This document shows positions 51,196 to 61,800 of a DNA stretch of 64,000 bases, one piece after another (the stretch's first letter is position 1; each line of letters begins with the position of its first letter). The notes below the pieces were generated by a model that was not told the DNA's origin, ran no database searches, and saw only the letters and a program-made list of their open reading frames with translations. Source of the DNA: Brevibacillus laterosporus DSM 25 (GTDB lineage: Bacteria; Bacillota; Bacilli; Brevibacillales; Brevibacillaceae). Location: contig NZ_CP017705.1 in the NCBI RefSeq assembly GCF_002706795.1, positions 1,553,501 to 1,617,500 on the forward strand. The letters are read 5' to 3'. The position numbers and the translations under genes were made by a program.

Positions 51196-54100
51196 TTACT
51201 CTTCATGCAATGGTACTGCAAGCCCCATTGCCATAGCTACCAGATAGCGTTTCGTAACTGGCTCCTTCCAGCTCTCCTCAAGAGCACGTGTGTACAAACT
51301 TATTTGCTCGTTATATCTTGTCCGGAGTAGTTGAACTGCTTCGTTCTCGTTTGCTGGTAATCGATCCGTTTTATAATCGATCAACGTTAATCCACCGTTC
51401 TCCTCCCGAATAACGCAATCAATTACCCCCTGCACAAGTACCCGTTCATCACCTGAATCAGTTAGTAATAATTCTGTTTGTTCGGCAAGCAAACGTGATC
51501 TAATATCACGTAGAGGAACTGCAAGTGTAAATGGTAACTCTCTGTACACCTTGATAGCTTTTTGCATACGTTGCCCTAAATCACTGGCAAAAAAGCGTGC
51601 TATAGAGGCAATATCTACTACATTGGCTTGCTCTCTAGTCAACATCTGTCGTGCTATCATTTGCTCAATTTGATCAGTAACATTCGCTTGATCTAAAGCT
51701 CTATTCAACTCTACATTTTGCATAATCAAATGTGTAAAGGTACCTACTTCCGCCTTCGTAAAAATAGGTTTTTCATCCCGTGTTTTATTTTCCAGCTTCC
51801 CCCGTTTTTCCATCTTGCTTGTAGCAGGATCACTGCTAGTCATAATTTTTATATCATCAATTTCACTGTTTATTCCTTCTCTATTCTGGTCCATATCAGC
51901 TAGAAAGCGCGGTTTTTTTGTGAGTCTCGATCGATGAGAATTCGGACTCTCTGCTATCTTTTCAAGGTTTGGATTAAGATGACTGTATCCTTCAGCTACA
52001 GATCGAGTTGGCGACTGCATATCGGTTTGGCTTTCCAGTCCTGATACAGATTGAGAATGTGTTTCTATACGATCATTCTCCCAATCAATCTTAACGCCGT
52101 CTTCTCCCACTCCCTCAGTTAGATTTACAGCCTGGCTCTTCAATTGACTGACACTCCACTTAGCTGGTACCTGTGATACAACCTGTGGAGCATACTGCCA
52201 CTCTAGAACAGACCTAATCTTATCACGCCACTCCTCCGAGTGCGGATGATCAGGAACTGGCTTTCGTTTCTGCAATAAGGAAAAAACTTCCTCATCATGC
52301 TCACTCTGCTCGGTTATCGCAATAAGATCGCTCGGCTGATAAAACTGGAACTGCCATACAGACGGATCACGTACTAGAGGAATTGAGGAATTATCCTGAG
52401 TATCTGGGCACAGCAAGCGTAATGGTTCTCCATTTTTGTGTCGTACTAATGCTCTGCCAATCCAATCAAGATATCCCTTCGCTTGAACTAAATCTTCATC
52501 AGATAGAGTCTCTTTATCTGTAGACTGGCTGCACCAAGCGATGGCTGATTTGCTCAAATCCTTAGCAGAACCCACAAGGATAAGCTTCTCTCTAGCTCGA
52601 GTCAACGCTACATAGAGTACGCGCATCTCTTCTGCTAGCATCTCTAATTTAAGCTTTTGACGAATGCCTAAAAAAGCTAAGCTGGGATAACGCAGGCGCA
52701 AAACTGCATCAGCTACCTGCGGACCAAAGCCTAGATCCTTGTGCAGTAAAAAACGACCTTTCATATCGCTTTGATTAAACTGTTTACCCATTCCAGCCAC
52801 AAATACAACTGGGAATTCCAATCCCTTACTCTTATGAATGGTCATTAAACGGACTACATTTTCACTTTCCGTAATAGTCCTCGCTTCTCCAAGATCATTC
52901 TCTTGCTCCTGCATCCGGTCAATAAAGCGTAAAAATCGAAACAAACCACGATACGAGGTGGCTTCGTATTGCTTAGCTCTGTCATATAATGCGCGTAGGT
53001 TTGCCTGCCGCTGTGAACCGTTCTCTAGCGATGCTACATAATCAACGTAGCCTGTCTCTGTATATATATCAGACAGTAATTCTGCCACCGAGCTTCGTCT
53101 TCCCCGTGTTCGCCAGCCTTGTACCATCCGATAAAATCGGCGTAGCTTTGCCATGACGACTCGATTCAGCTGTTCTTCTTCGGCCATTACATACTGTTCG
53201 ACCGCCTGATAAAAAGGCCCCGTAGGAGTCAACACACGAATCAGAGCTAAATCCTCTTCGCTAAGCCCAATAAGAGGCGAGCGTAGTACCGCCGTTAGAG
53301 GGATATCCTGTTTCGGATTGTCTATGACGCGTAGTAACGACATGATTATATCCACTTCATTTGCAGAGAAGTAGCCCTGATTCTGTTCTACATAAATAGG
53401 TATGCCAGCTTGCTTACATTCGTCTGCTATTGCTTGTCCCCAGCCCGCTGTAGCTCGGAGCAAAATAACAATGTCCCGATATTCCAGGGGACGCATTCCC
53501 TGTGTTTTTTTATCAAAAACGAGTAAGGGCTGACCGCCCACACCCGGTTCTAGCCACTCCTTAATACGCTTGGCAATCAATCGTGCTTCTAGCTGAGCAA
53601 CAGAAGCTTCCTCTTCCAGAGTAGGTAGAGCTTCTACCTCAGTATCATAGCTATCTATACTTCCTATAGAGTTAGTACTTGTTCGCTCCGACACTTGCCC
53701 TGAGTTGGATTCCTCCGATTCAAATCCCGTACGATCGATTAGGTGAACTTCAACCGCCAATTGCTCAGGCTCTATCTCTGGATAGGAAGCCCGACCAATC
53801 AATTCCGCCGCTTGATCGTAAGTAATCTCACCTACACGAGGTGTCATAACTAGACGAAAAATATAATTGACTGCATCCACTACTTCCTTTCGACTGCGGA
53901 AGTTAGCGGCCAAATCAATTCGCTTTCCCTTTAACTCCAGAGGTGCATCTTGTTCCTTAGGGGCGAAAGGGTCCTTTTCTTCATTGGTTTCATACGAATC
54001 GTACTTTTGCATAAATAGATTAGGCTCAGCAAGTCGGAAGCGATAAATGCTCTGCTTAACATCCCCTACCATGAAACGATTTGCTGCCACTTCCGCTGTC

Positions 54101-55386
54101 TCTTTCCTTGATACCAACTGTAAAATCGTTTCCTGCACAAGATTGATATCCTGATACTCATCGACTAGCACTTCGGCAAACTGTTCCTGTAATTGCATGG
54201 CAATAGCAGAAGGTACGAAACTGCCGTCCTCCTGTTCCTGTTGCAAAATTCGTAAAGCCAAATGCTCCAGATCACTAAAATCAACAAGAGCCCGTTCTTG
54301 CTTCGCCTGACGAAAGGCCTGTTTAAACTCACTAACTAGACGAGCTAACGTTTGCATATAGGGAGCCATTCGCTGTAGGTCTGCTGTATATTGCTCAGGC
54401 GTCATCGTGAAGTACTCTTCCAACAGCTTCTTTATCTTATCCTTTGCGCCATTACGTAGTTTTTGTACCTGTTCTTTGATCAACGGGTCAGCATCCTTTA
54501 CTGCTGGCAGTCGACCAAATGTAATACTTCTCATACTGTCATCTAACTGATTCCAGCCTTGCTCAGCAGCACATTTTGCTTGATTAATCAGAGAAAGCTC
54601 TTGCTGTAATAAAGGGACATATGCTCCAGGCCCATCCGGTTCTTCTGCAAGTGCTATTGCTTTTTTTACTTGCGATTCAAGAGCAGATAATTCTAAAGAA
54701 ATAGCTCCTGACAGCGTAACTACCCAGGGAGATTCATGTAGCTCTTCCACTTGTGTATTGGCAAACATATCAGCGGCATCTTTTAGCCAACGCTCTGGAT
54801 GCGGATGGCTCTGTGAGAAATCAAACAGGCGCATAAATAACCCCATTAACGCTTCATCATCCTGGCCCTCTACCATCACGTCAGCTAGTGCTGCAAAGCT
54901 CTCATCAGATTCATACCATTGTTCAAATTGTTCTTCCAATACATCCTGGCGCAGTAATTCCGCCTCCATTTGATCTGCAATGCGAAACCCTGGATCAAGC
55001 TCCACCATAAAATAATACTGACGCAACAAGCCCAAACAAAAAGAATGCAAAGTCGTAATAGTTGCTCGTTGCAGCAAAACCAACTGCTTCCGTAAATGGG
55101 CAGAGGTAGGATCGCTTTCCAATGCTTGACGCAGGGCATCACCAATTCGGTGGCGCATCTCAGCAGCAGCCGCATTTGTAAAGGTTACAACCAACAACTG
55201 ATCCACACCTACAGCATCGTTAACGTCAGAAATTCTACGAATGATCCGTTCTACTAATACTGAGGTTTTCCCAGAACCAGCAGCGGCGGCTACCAGCAAG
55301 TTATCTCCTTTTTCAATAATTGCTCTCCACTGCTCATCCGTCCAATGACTAGGTTTTTGTTCCATTATATTCTCCTGCTCACTCAT
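51196..55386 (-). CDS. addA: ATP-dependent helicase/nuclease subunit A
   Basis: The UvrD-like helicase and nuclease subunit of the AddAB recombination enzyme, which processes double-strand ends up to Chi. The protein is 1396 residues against ~1230 in B. subtilis. Walker A AAAAGSGKTS at ~33-42, VVTFTNAAAAEMRHR, DEYQDIN, TIHKSKGLEFPVVFVAGMG, VALTRAREK, and the C-terminal nuclease LTLIDYKTD. The excess length comes from two low-complexity inserts: an Asn/Ser/Thr/Glu-rich one after EVHLIDRTG, and ~130 residues between the helicase and nuclease (QSVSGLESQTDMQSPTRSV onward). The start overlaps the addB stop (ATGA). Last gene of the operon. Confidence 0.95.
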   Translation of the reverse strand: MSEQENIMEQKPSHWTDEQWRAIIEKGDNLLVAAAAGSGKTSVLVERIIRRISDVNDAVGVDQLLVVTFTNAAAAEMRHRIGDALRQALESDPTSAHLRKQLVLLQRATITTLHSFCLGLLRQYYFMVELDPGFRIADQMEAELLRQDVLEEQFEQWYESDESFAALADVMVEGQDDEALMGLFMRLFDFSQSHPHPERWLKDAADMFANTQVEELHESPWVVTLSGAISLELSALESQVKKAIALAEEPDGPGAYVPLLQQELSLINQAKCAAEQGWNQLDDSMRSITFGRLPAVKDADPLIKEQVQKLRNGAKDKIKKLLEEYFTMTPEQYTADLQRMAPYMQTLARLVSEFKQAFRQAKQERALVDFSDLEHLALRILQQEQEDGSFVPSAIAMQLQEQFAEVLVDEYQDINLVQETILQLVSRKETAEVAANRFMVGDVKQSIYRFRLAEPNLFMQKYDSYETNEEKDPFAPKEQDAPLELKGKRIDLAANFRSRKEVVDAVNYIFRLVMTPRVGEITYDQAAELIGRASYPEIEPEQLAVEVHLIDRTGFESEESNSGQVSERTSTNSIGSIDSYDTEVEALPTLEEEASVAQLEARLIAKRIKEWLEPGVGGQPLLVFDKKTQGMRPLEYRDIVILLRATAGWGQAIADECKQAGIPIYVEQNQGYFSANEVDIIMSLLRVIDNPKQDIPLTAVLRSPLIGLSEEDLALIRVLTPTGPFYQAVEQYVMAEEEQLNRVVMAKLRRFYRMVQGWRTRGRRSSVAELLSDIYTETGYVDYVASLENGSQRQANLRALYDRAKQYEATSYRGLFRFLRFIDRMQEQENDLGEARTITESENVVRLMTIHKSKGLEFPVVFVAGMGKQFNQSDMKGRFLLHKDLGFGPQVADAVLRLRYPSLAFLGIRQKLKLEMLAEEMRVLYVALTRAREKLILVGSAKDLSKSAIAWCSQSTDKETLSDEDLVQAKGYLDWIGRALVRHKNGEPLRLLCPDTQDNSSIPLVRDPSVWQFQFYQPSDLIAITEQSEHDEEVFSLLQKRKPVPDHPHSEEWRDKIRSVLEWQYAPQVVSQVPAKWSVSQLKSQAVNLTEGVGEDGVKIDWENDRIETHSQSVSGLESQTDMQSPTRSVAEGYSHLNPNLEKIAESPNSHRSRLTKKPRFLADMDQNREGINSEIDDIKIMTSSDPATSKMEKRGKLENKTRDEKPIFTKAEVGTFTHLIMQNVELNRALDQANVTDQIEQMIARQMLTREQANVVDIASIARFFASDLGQRMQKAIKVYRELPFTLAVPLRDIRSRLLAEQTELLLTDSGDERVLVQGVIDCVIREENGGLTLIDYKTDRLPANENEAVQLLRTRYNEQISLYTRALEESWKEPVTKRYLVAMAMGLAVPLHEE

Positions 55387-58300
55387 GCTCCTACCTCCCT
55401 TCCCTCGTCTTGTTCGTAGACTTCTTCACGAATTAATTCCCAAACTTCCTTATCAGTCTTTTTACTTAATAAACGTGGCTGATTGCCTTCCAATAAACTA
55501 TCAAACTGGCAAACTGACTTATACGCACAAGTCTGACATGCAAGTCTTGGCCCTTGCAAATACGGTGCAATACTTATATCTCCATCCGTTAATCGTCTAC
55601 CTAACTTCACAATACACTTCCGCACAAATTTCTGTAGGAGGTCAAACTGCTCCTTGGAAGCTACTGATGAATATTGAGTGAAGCTACCATCTTTTTTTAT
55701 CCCAAACGGAAGTAGATCGGAATTACCTGATTCCGTTTGGTTATCCATTAAGCGTGCTAATTGTGGGTCTGCTAACATAAGTCCCTTCATTTTCAGCTTA
55801 TTCTGCCGTTCCGCTTCCACCTGTTCAGCTGATAACATCTGTTTGGCTGCAACGAACGGATCAGCTACCTGATAATAGAAGACACCACCTACCTCAGCCT
55901 GCTTGCCTACCCACTGCTCAGCATTGCTCACAGCGACATCCAGATATACGAGCAATTGGAGATTCAATCCATTCCACACATCAGACAAAACAAGGGCTTT
56001 CGGGCCTGATTTATAGTCAATCACTCGCAAAAATTCGGTTTCTGTTCCAACAGAGTGATCGATTCGATCTATTCTACCTAACAAATGCAGTTTGATTCCA
56101 TCCTCCAGCTCTAGAGTCAGACCCGGAATTTCTCCACCAGGTCCAAAGGCAATTTCCAGACCAATAGGCGCAAAATGACTTCGTCTTGCATGTTCACTCA
56201 GTACAGAGATCGCACGCCCAACAGCACGTTTTAATTTCTTCGTTACATAACGATAACGAGCGGTTCGTTGCAAAATACTGCTTCTCGTTTGTGGAACAAG
56301 CTCTTCCACAACCTGATCAGCCAGCTTCATGCTACCTTGTTCCGTCATATCGCTCCAATTGACCTGCTGTTTGTTCATCTGCTCCACTGCCATTTTTAAA
56401 GAAGCATGAAAAAGTTCACCAACATCAAATCTTTCTAGACGGTACATTTGACGTTCACTTAACCGCAAGCCATGAGAGGAAAAATGAGAATAAGCACAGG
56501 CTTGGAATCGTTCTAAACGGGAAACACTTACCCGAATCTCACTTCCGTACAAGGAACGACTAATTTCTTTCGAGAGCGGATAAGCGCGATTCTGATACAC
56601 CAGCCCCGATAATAGCCATTTCTCCCGCTTTTCATCTTCCGAATGCTCCAGGAACCAGTCATAGACCTCCCACCAAAATGGCGGAAGCGGAATCCCTTTT
56701 TTTAATTGACGAATTAGCGTAAGTAAATGACTAAACACCTGTCTTGGTCTCCCCAGCAAACCTATATCTAGCTGTGGTTGGGCAGTTGGTTCATTATGAA
56801 AATAACCAATCGTAAGACCAGGTAAGGTCTTTTTCATCTCTTCATACAGGCTCGATGGTAACAAGGCTTTGCCTTCTTCATCAGCTAGCGAGCAACTAAC
56901 CCATAATCTCTCGGATGGACGTGTCATAGCACGATAGAGGAGATATTGTTCGTTCATTAGTTTTCGCTTCGCCGTAGGTGCTAGTTCAATGCCTGCCTTT
57001 TCCAGCTTTTCTCGTTCCGCCTCGTTTAGAATCCCTTCTTCTTTGGGACGTAGTGGAATTACACCTTCATTTGCTCCCATCAAAAACAATGCTTTTACGT
57101 CAGGTTGACGGGAGCGCTCCATGGACCCAATAACCACTTGATCCAGCGAAGGAGGAACCAAGGCAAGACGAATACTATCCAGACCTGTATCAATAATCCG
57201 AGCAAATGTAACAAGCTCCATTTGTTCATCGCCCATTACTTCTACGATCTGATCCAATAAATCCATCACATCATTGTATACCTGCTCATGCTCACGGACA
57301 GCTTCTAAATCTCCTTCTAATTCAGCCTGCTTCTGCCATTCTTCCAATTTAATAGGAACATTTTGCACCTGTAAAAATTCATATAAGGCTGTTGCCATTT
57401 GGCGAACACCTGCTTTGCAAGCCACTTTCATCTCAGTCTCAAACGTTTTAAGTGGCTTTGCATATCGTTGACGTATAGGTTCAATTGGTTCGTATAAAGT
57501 ATTTGTTCCGTGAAACCCCCACTCATCCATGGACCAATAATATCCCTGAATACCATAACTCAGCACGTAGTTTTCTAGTAAATCAATCTCTGCTCTCGAT
57601 TGGCTAAGCGGCTGATCTAGCGGAGACAGCAGGTCTGTTTTTAAACAACGAAAAATGGCATCATATCGCCAATTTCTAGAGATAACCTCAAGAGATGAAC
57701 GAATAAATTCAATCAGAGGATGATGACTTACTGTTCTCTTTTGATCAAGGAAATATGGAATGTTATAGCTCGTAAATACATGCGCAATTTCTTCGGAATA
57801 CGTTCCCATTTCTCGTAAAAGCACAGCCATATCACGATACCTGTAGCCATAATCACGTGCTAACGCCAAAATTTGTAGAGCGACAGCTTGTACCTCAGCT
57901 CTGCGATTGGCGGCTGTAAACAGCTTTACCTCGTCCACATGCTTAGGTGAAGGTAATACAGCGGGCTTTTTCCAGTCAAAATACTTTTGTTCCACCTGTG
58001 CAAGCCATGGACTATCAGTAAAACGATGGTCATGCTCAAACAAACGTGGCTCCTCAATTGGAATATTACCTCGCATCGCAATCTCTAGTAGCTTTTGATA
58101 CGTTTCCATTGTTGGATAAAAATGTGAGAGATCATCTAGCGGTTTCATCCGATCCTGTGGGTCTATACATAAAGCGATATTTACTTGTTTAGCGCAGTAC
58201 ATCAATTGCTCAATCAAAGCATATTCCTGTTTTGTAAAACCACTAAATCCATCAATCCAAATCTCTGCATCTGCGATAAAACTAGATTGAGCTAGCTTGT

Positions 58301-58850
58301 TAGCAACTGTAGAATATAGTTCATCACTATCAAAATATTTATCTGTAACATAGTCTTCATATGCACGCATGATCAATAACAAATCATGTAATTTATGTTG
58401 TAGGGTTGCATTCTCTATCTGTAACTGCTCTAGCATGTCCAGACTGACACTATACTTTTTACACTCACTGATCATTTGTACTAATTCTTCAGCGAATCCT
58501 GGTTGCAAGGCGGAACGATGAAATACCTTTAATTCATCCTGATGACGTTCTAATAATAGACGCAACACCATCTGCTTACCGCGTTCATCAATAGGTAGCG
58601 TCGTCAGTCCCCCCACCTCTTGTAAGATTCGGTAGGAAAGTCGGCCAAAGCTTAACACCTGTGCTCTGATATGACCAGAGTACCCAGGTAGGTTAATGAA
58701 TTGATATTCCTCCTGAAAAGTAGATTGCTCTGGAACCAAGTAGATTAGAGGGGGACCCATCCGTTCCTCATCGAGCCTATTCATTACATCAGTATAGATC
58801 GCAGCCGTCTTGCCAGTACCTGCCCGACCTAATAAAAACTGTACAGCCAA
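55383..58850 (-). CDS. addB: ATP-dependent helicase/nuclease subunit B
   Basis: Second AddAB subunit with nuclease domain and degenerate helicase that recognises Chi. The protein is 1155 residues. Walker A GRAGTGKT at residues 8-15. The Fe-S cluster that staples the nuclease is supported by Cys1105, Cys1108 and Cys1114 (CQTCAYKSVC) plus an upstream Cys in FQACAYSHFSS. Nuclease motif LRVIDYKSG. Starts 12 bp after sbcC and overlaps addA by 4 bp, so it is translationally coupled. Confidence 0.95.
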   Translation of the reverse strand: MAVQFLLGRAGTGKTAAIYTDVMNRLDEERMGPPLIYLVPEQSTFQEEYQFINLPGYSGHIRAQVLSFGRLSYRILQEVGGLTTLPIDERGKQMVLRLLLERHQDELKVFHRSALQPGFAEELVQMISECKKYSVSLDMLEQLQIENATLQHKLHDLLLIMRAYEDYVTDKYFDSDELYSTVANKLAQSSFIADAEIWIDGFSGFTKQEYALIEQLMYCAKQVNIALCIDPQDRMKPLDDLSHFYPTMETYQKLLEIAMRGNIPIEEPRLFEHDHRFTDSPWLAQVEQKYFDWKKPAVLPSPKHVDEVKLFTAANRRAEVQAVALQILALARDYGYRYRDMAVLLREMGTYSEEIAHVFTSYNIPYFLDQKRTVSHHPLIEFIRSSLEVISRNWRYDAIFRCLKTDLLSPLDQPLSQSRAEIDLLENYVLSYGIQGYYWSMDEWGFHGTNTLYEPIEPIRQRYAKPLKTFETEMKVACKAGVRQMATALYEFLQVQNVPIKLEEWQKQAELEGDLEAVREHEQVYNDVMDLLDQIVEVMGDEQMELVTFARIIDTGLDSIRLALVPPSLDQVVIGSMERSRQPDVKALFLMGANEGVIPLRPKEEGILNEAEREKLEKAGIELAPTAKRKLMNEQYLLYRAMTRPSERLWVSCSLADEEGKALLPSSLYEEMKKTLPGLTIGYFHNEPTAQPQLDIGLLGRPRQVFSHLLTLIRQLKKGIPLPPFWWEVYDWFLEHSEDEKREKWLLSGLVYQNRAYPLSKEISRSLYGSEIRVSVSRLERFQACAYSHFSSHGLRLSERQMYRLERFDVGELFHASLKMAVEQMNKQQVNWSDMTEQGSMKLADQVVEELVPQTRSSILQRTARYRYVTKKLKRAVGRAISVLSEHARRSHFAPIGLEIAFGPGGEIPGLTLELEDGIKLHLLGRIDRIDHSVGTETEFLRVIDYKSGPKALVLSDVWNGLNLQLLVYLDVAVSNAEQWVGKQAEVGGVFYYQVADPFVAAKQMLSAEQVEAERQNKLKMKGLMLADPQLARLMDNQTESGNSDLLPFGIKKDGSFTQYSSVASKEQFDLLQKFVRKCIVKLGRRLTDGDISIAPYLQGPRLACQTCAYKSVCQFDSLLEGNQPRLLSKKTDKEVWELIREEVYEQDEGREVGA

Positions 58851-58862
58851 TTGTCTCCCCTC

Positions 58863-61800
58863 CTATTCCATCTCCATATGAATGCGACTACCAGATCCAA
58901 GCGGTTCAGCAGGGGTAATAACAAGTCGTCGCGGCATACGCAATTTTAATTCCGGTACGTGACTAATTAGTCCAATTGTAAATTGACTCATTCTTAGTTT
59001 TTCTAAAGCATCTAACACAACTTCTAGTAGCTCAGGATCTAGTGTTCCAAACCCTTCATCTAAAAAGAAAAACTCCAAACGACCTCCACGCATTTGAATT
59101 TCAACTGATAAGGCCAAGGCTAGGGCTAATGCTGTTAAGAATGTTTCCCCTCCGGATAAGGTGTTAACGGCTCTGCGCAGTCCACCTGCTGCTTCATCAC
59201 GCAATACGAACTCTCCACCATCTCCAATTTCCAGTGCATAACGTCCTTTAGTCATACGTCCTAAATGATAGGTAGCATCACGGGCAATCGTCATCATCTT
59301 TTCTTCAGCAATATATTGAACAAATGCTTTTCCTTCAAACAGCTTTCTTAACTCTTCTAAACGGCTCTGTTCATCAATGACTGCACCGAATTCTTTCTCT
59401 ATTTTTTTCCATTTCTCGTGATTTTGTTGCACGGTTAGAAGTTTTTCTTTGGCCAGCGTTAACGATTCCCTACATTCAGACAACCGTTGCTCTCCTGTTG
59501 TAAAGGAGGCATATAGCTCATTCCAAGCCTGCTCGCTTACAGAACGATTAGCAAGAGATTCGATCAAACGTGTCTTGGCATATGACAATTCCGTTAGCTG
59601 TTTTTGGTAGCTTTCTACTTCTGCTTGATAAGGCTCCAAAAAAGCTCGTCGCTCATAATTTTCATAGACGGTCTCCCGATCAGCAAATACAGCATGTGAT
59701 AAAGCTTGTTCCACTTCCAATTCCAATTCCTTTGCTTGCTTCGTAAGCTGTAAATTTGTTTCTTCCAATGCAACCAATGATTCTACCAACTGTTGTCGCT
59801 CATTCGTTAGCTGAAGTTTTAGAGCATCTGCTTGTTCTGCTGCTGCGTGTAGCTCCTGTAAATTTCGTGCCAACGACTGCAATAGTTCATTAGCCGGCCT
59901 ACCTTGAGTACGTAACTGCCATCGTTCTTGTCTCTCTTTATACTGTGCCTCTCGATCCTCATAGCGCTGCTGTAGCGCTGTTAATCTCGCTTGCTTTTCC
60001 CCACGCTGTTCTACTTTGGCTTGCTTTTGATGTTGTAATTCCTCTAGCGTCTTTTCCAGATTCACGCGTAGTGTACGCAGTTCCTCCTGTCTCTGCTCCA
60101 TCTTTTCCATTCTAGAGTGGCATGCTTCAATCTGGTCACGTGGTATTTCACCCCGAAGCTCATCCAATTGCTGTTCTGCCGTTAACAAGGCCTGTTTACT
60201 GTCCAATAGACGCTGATTGGCTTGTTGCAATTGCTCCTGTTGACTTTCTAACCAGGTGGTAATCTTTTCTTGTTGAACCTTCTTTTCTAATTCTTCATCA
60301 CGTTGTTCACGCAGAAGCTTTTGTAATTCATCTAGCTGTTTCACAAAATGGTGGCGTTGTTCTGAGAGTTCTTTTACTTCCTGGCTCACATGTTTGAACT
60401 TCCCGCCCAATTCATCAACAGACGCTACAATCCACTCTTCGCCCAATTGAATTAGTTGCTGTTTCATATATTGCAAGTCTTGCTCGATCTGTGTGTTTTC
60501 CTTTTGCAAGGAATCTTTTCGTTCCAATAAACCAGCCAGCTCAACTCTCATCTGCTGGCAAGCTTCCGAAGCACTCTTCCATTCTTGTTCCGCCTGTTCC
60601 AGCAGGTGATCTAAATGAACACGACGCTCACGTAGAGCGATTTCCTGCTGTTGTAGCGAAGTTGTTTGGATTTTTGTCTGCAATATATTGCCTGTCTCCT
60701 CATCTACATCCTCATAAGGATGATGAGTCGATCCACATACCGGGCACTCTTCATTAGCTCTTAACTGTAAACGTAGCGTATGAGCCATGTTAGTTTGTTG
60801 CCAAGAAGACCAATCTGTCTCCCACTCTTTTATCTGTTCCTGAGTAGTCTTCCTCTTGGTTTCTATGTGTTGCAGCGTCTGTTCTGCCTGCTGTAATCTC
60901 TTTGTTACATCAGCATGCAAAGCAGTCCATTCGGTCCATTTTAATTCCCAATCGCCCTGTTTTTTTTCAAAGCTACGCCAATCAATGCCGATACGTTTTA
61001 CATCTACTAGCTGTTCACGTAACCGAGTAATGTCTTCTTCACTTTTGATCGGCTGAGCTTCTATTTCACCCAACGATGTTTCGGTCTCTGTACTTCTTCC
61101 ATGAGCTTTTATATATAAGTTCTCCGCTTCTCTTAATCGGGTTTGACCAAGCTGTACCTTTTGAGATAGTTCGGTTACTTCACGCTCGGCGCTTATAAAG
61201 CGTTGCTCTTCCTGAACAAAAGCAGTCTTAGCCTGTTGCATCGCACGAATCGCCTTGCGTTCCTCTGTGCTCAACGAGATCTGTTGCCATTCTGCATCAA
61301 GCTTTTGCAAGTCTTGAGCGGCTACTGCTCTTTGCTGATCAAGTGCTGATAGCAAAGAATCATCCTGATGTATCTGTTGCTGTAATAAACGAATCTCTGC
61401 CTGATATTGACCGATCTCCTGAGCTAATTTTGCTATTTCTTGCTCCCACTCTGCGGCTTGTTGCAATTCGATTCGCTGTTGGATTAGCTGTGGCTCTTCT
61501 TGTCGCAAACGCTGCTGGGTTTGTTGGCTTACTTGTTCTGCCTCTTTACTACGCAGCTCGACTTGCTCCCGCTCCACTCTTTTAGTAAGCAACTGTTGCT
61601 TAGCTTCCTCCCATAGCTTTATCGCCTGACTTTCCTTCTGCACCAATGGATAAAGGGAAACAGAGGCCTCCAGCTTAGCTATCTCCTTTTTTCGCAACAT
61701 GATTTGTTGAGCCTGCTCTTCAAGCTCTGTCAGTTGTTGGTGAATTTCTTCCAATTCGAACTGCCACTTGCGAATTTGTTCCCATTCATTCTTTTGATTC

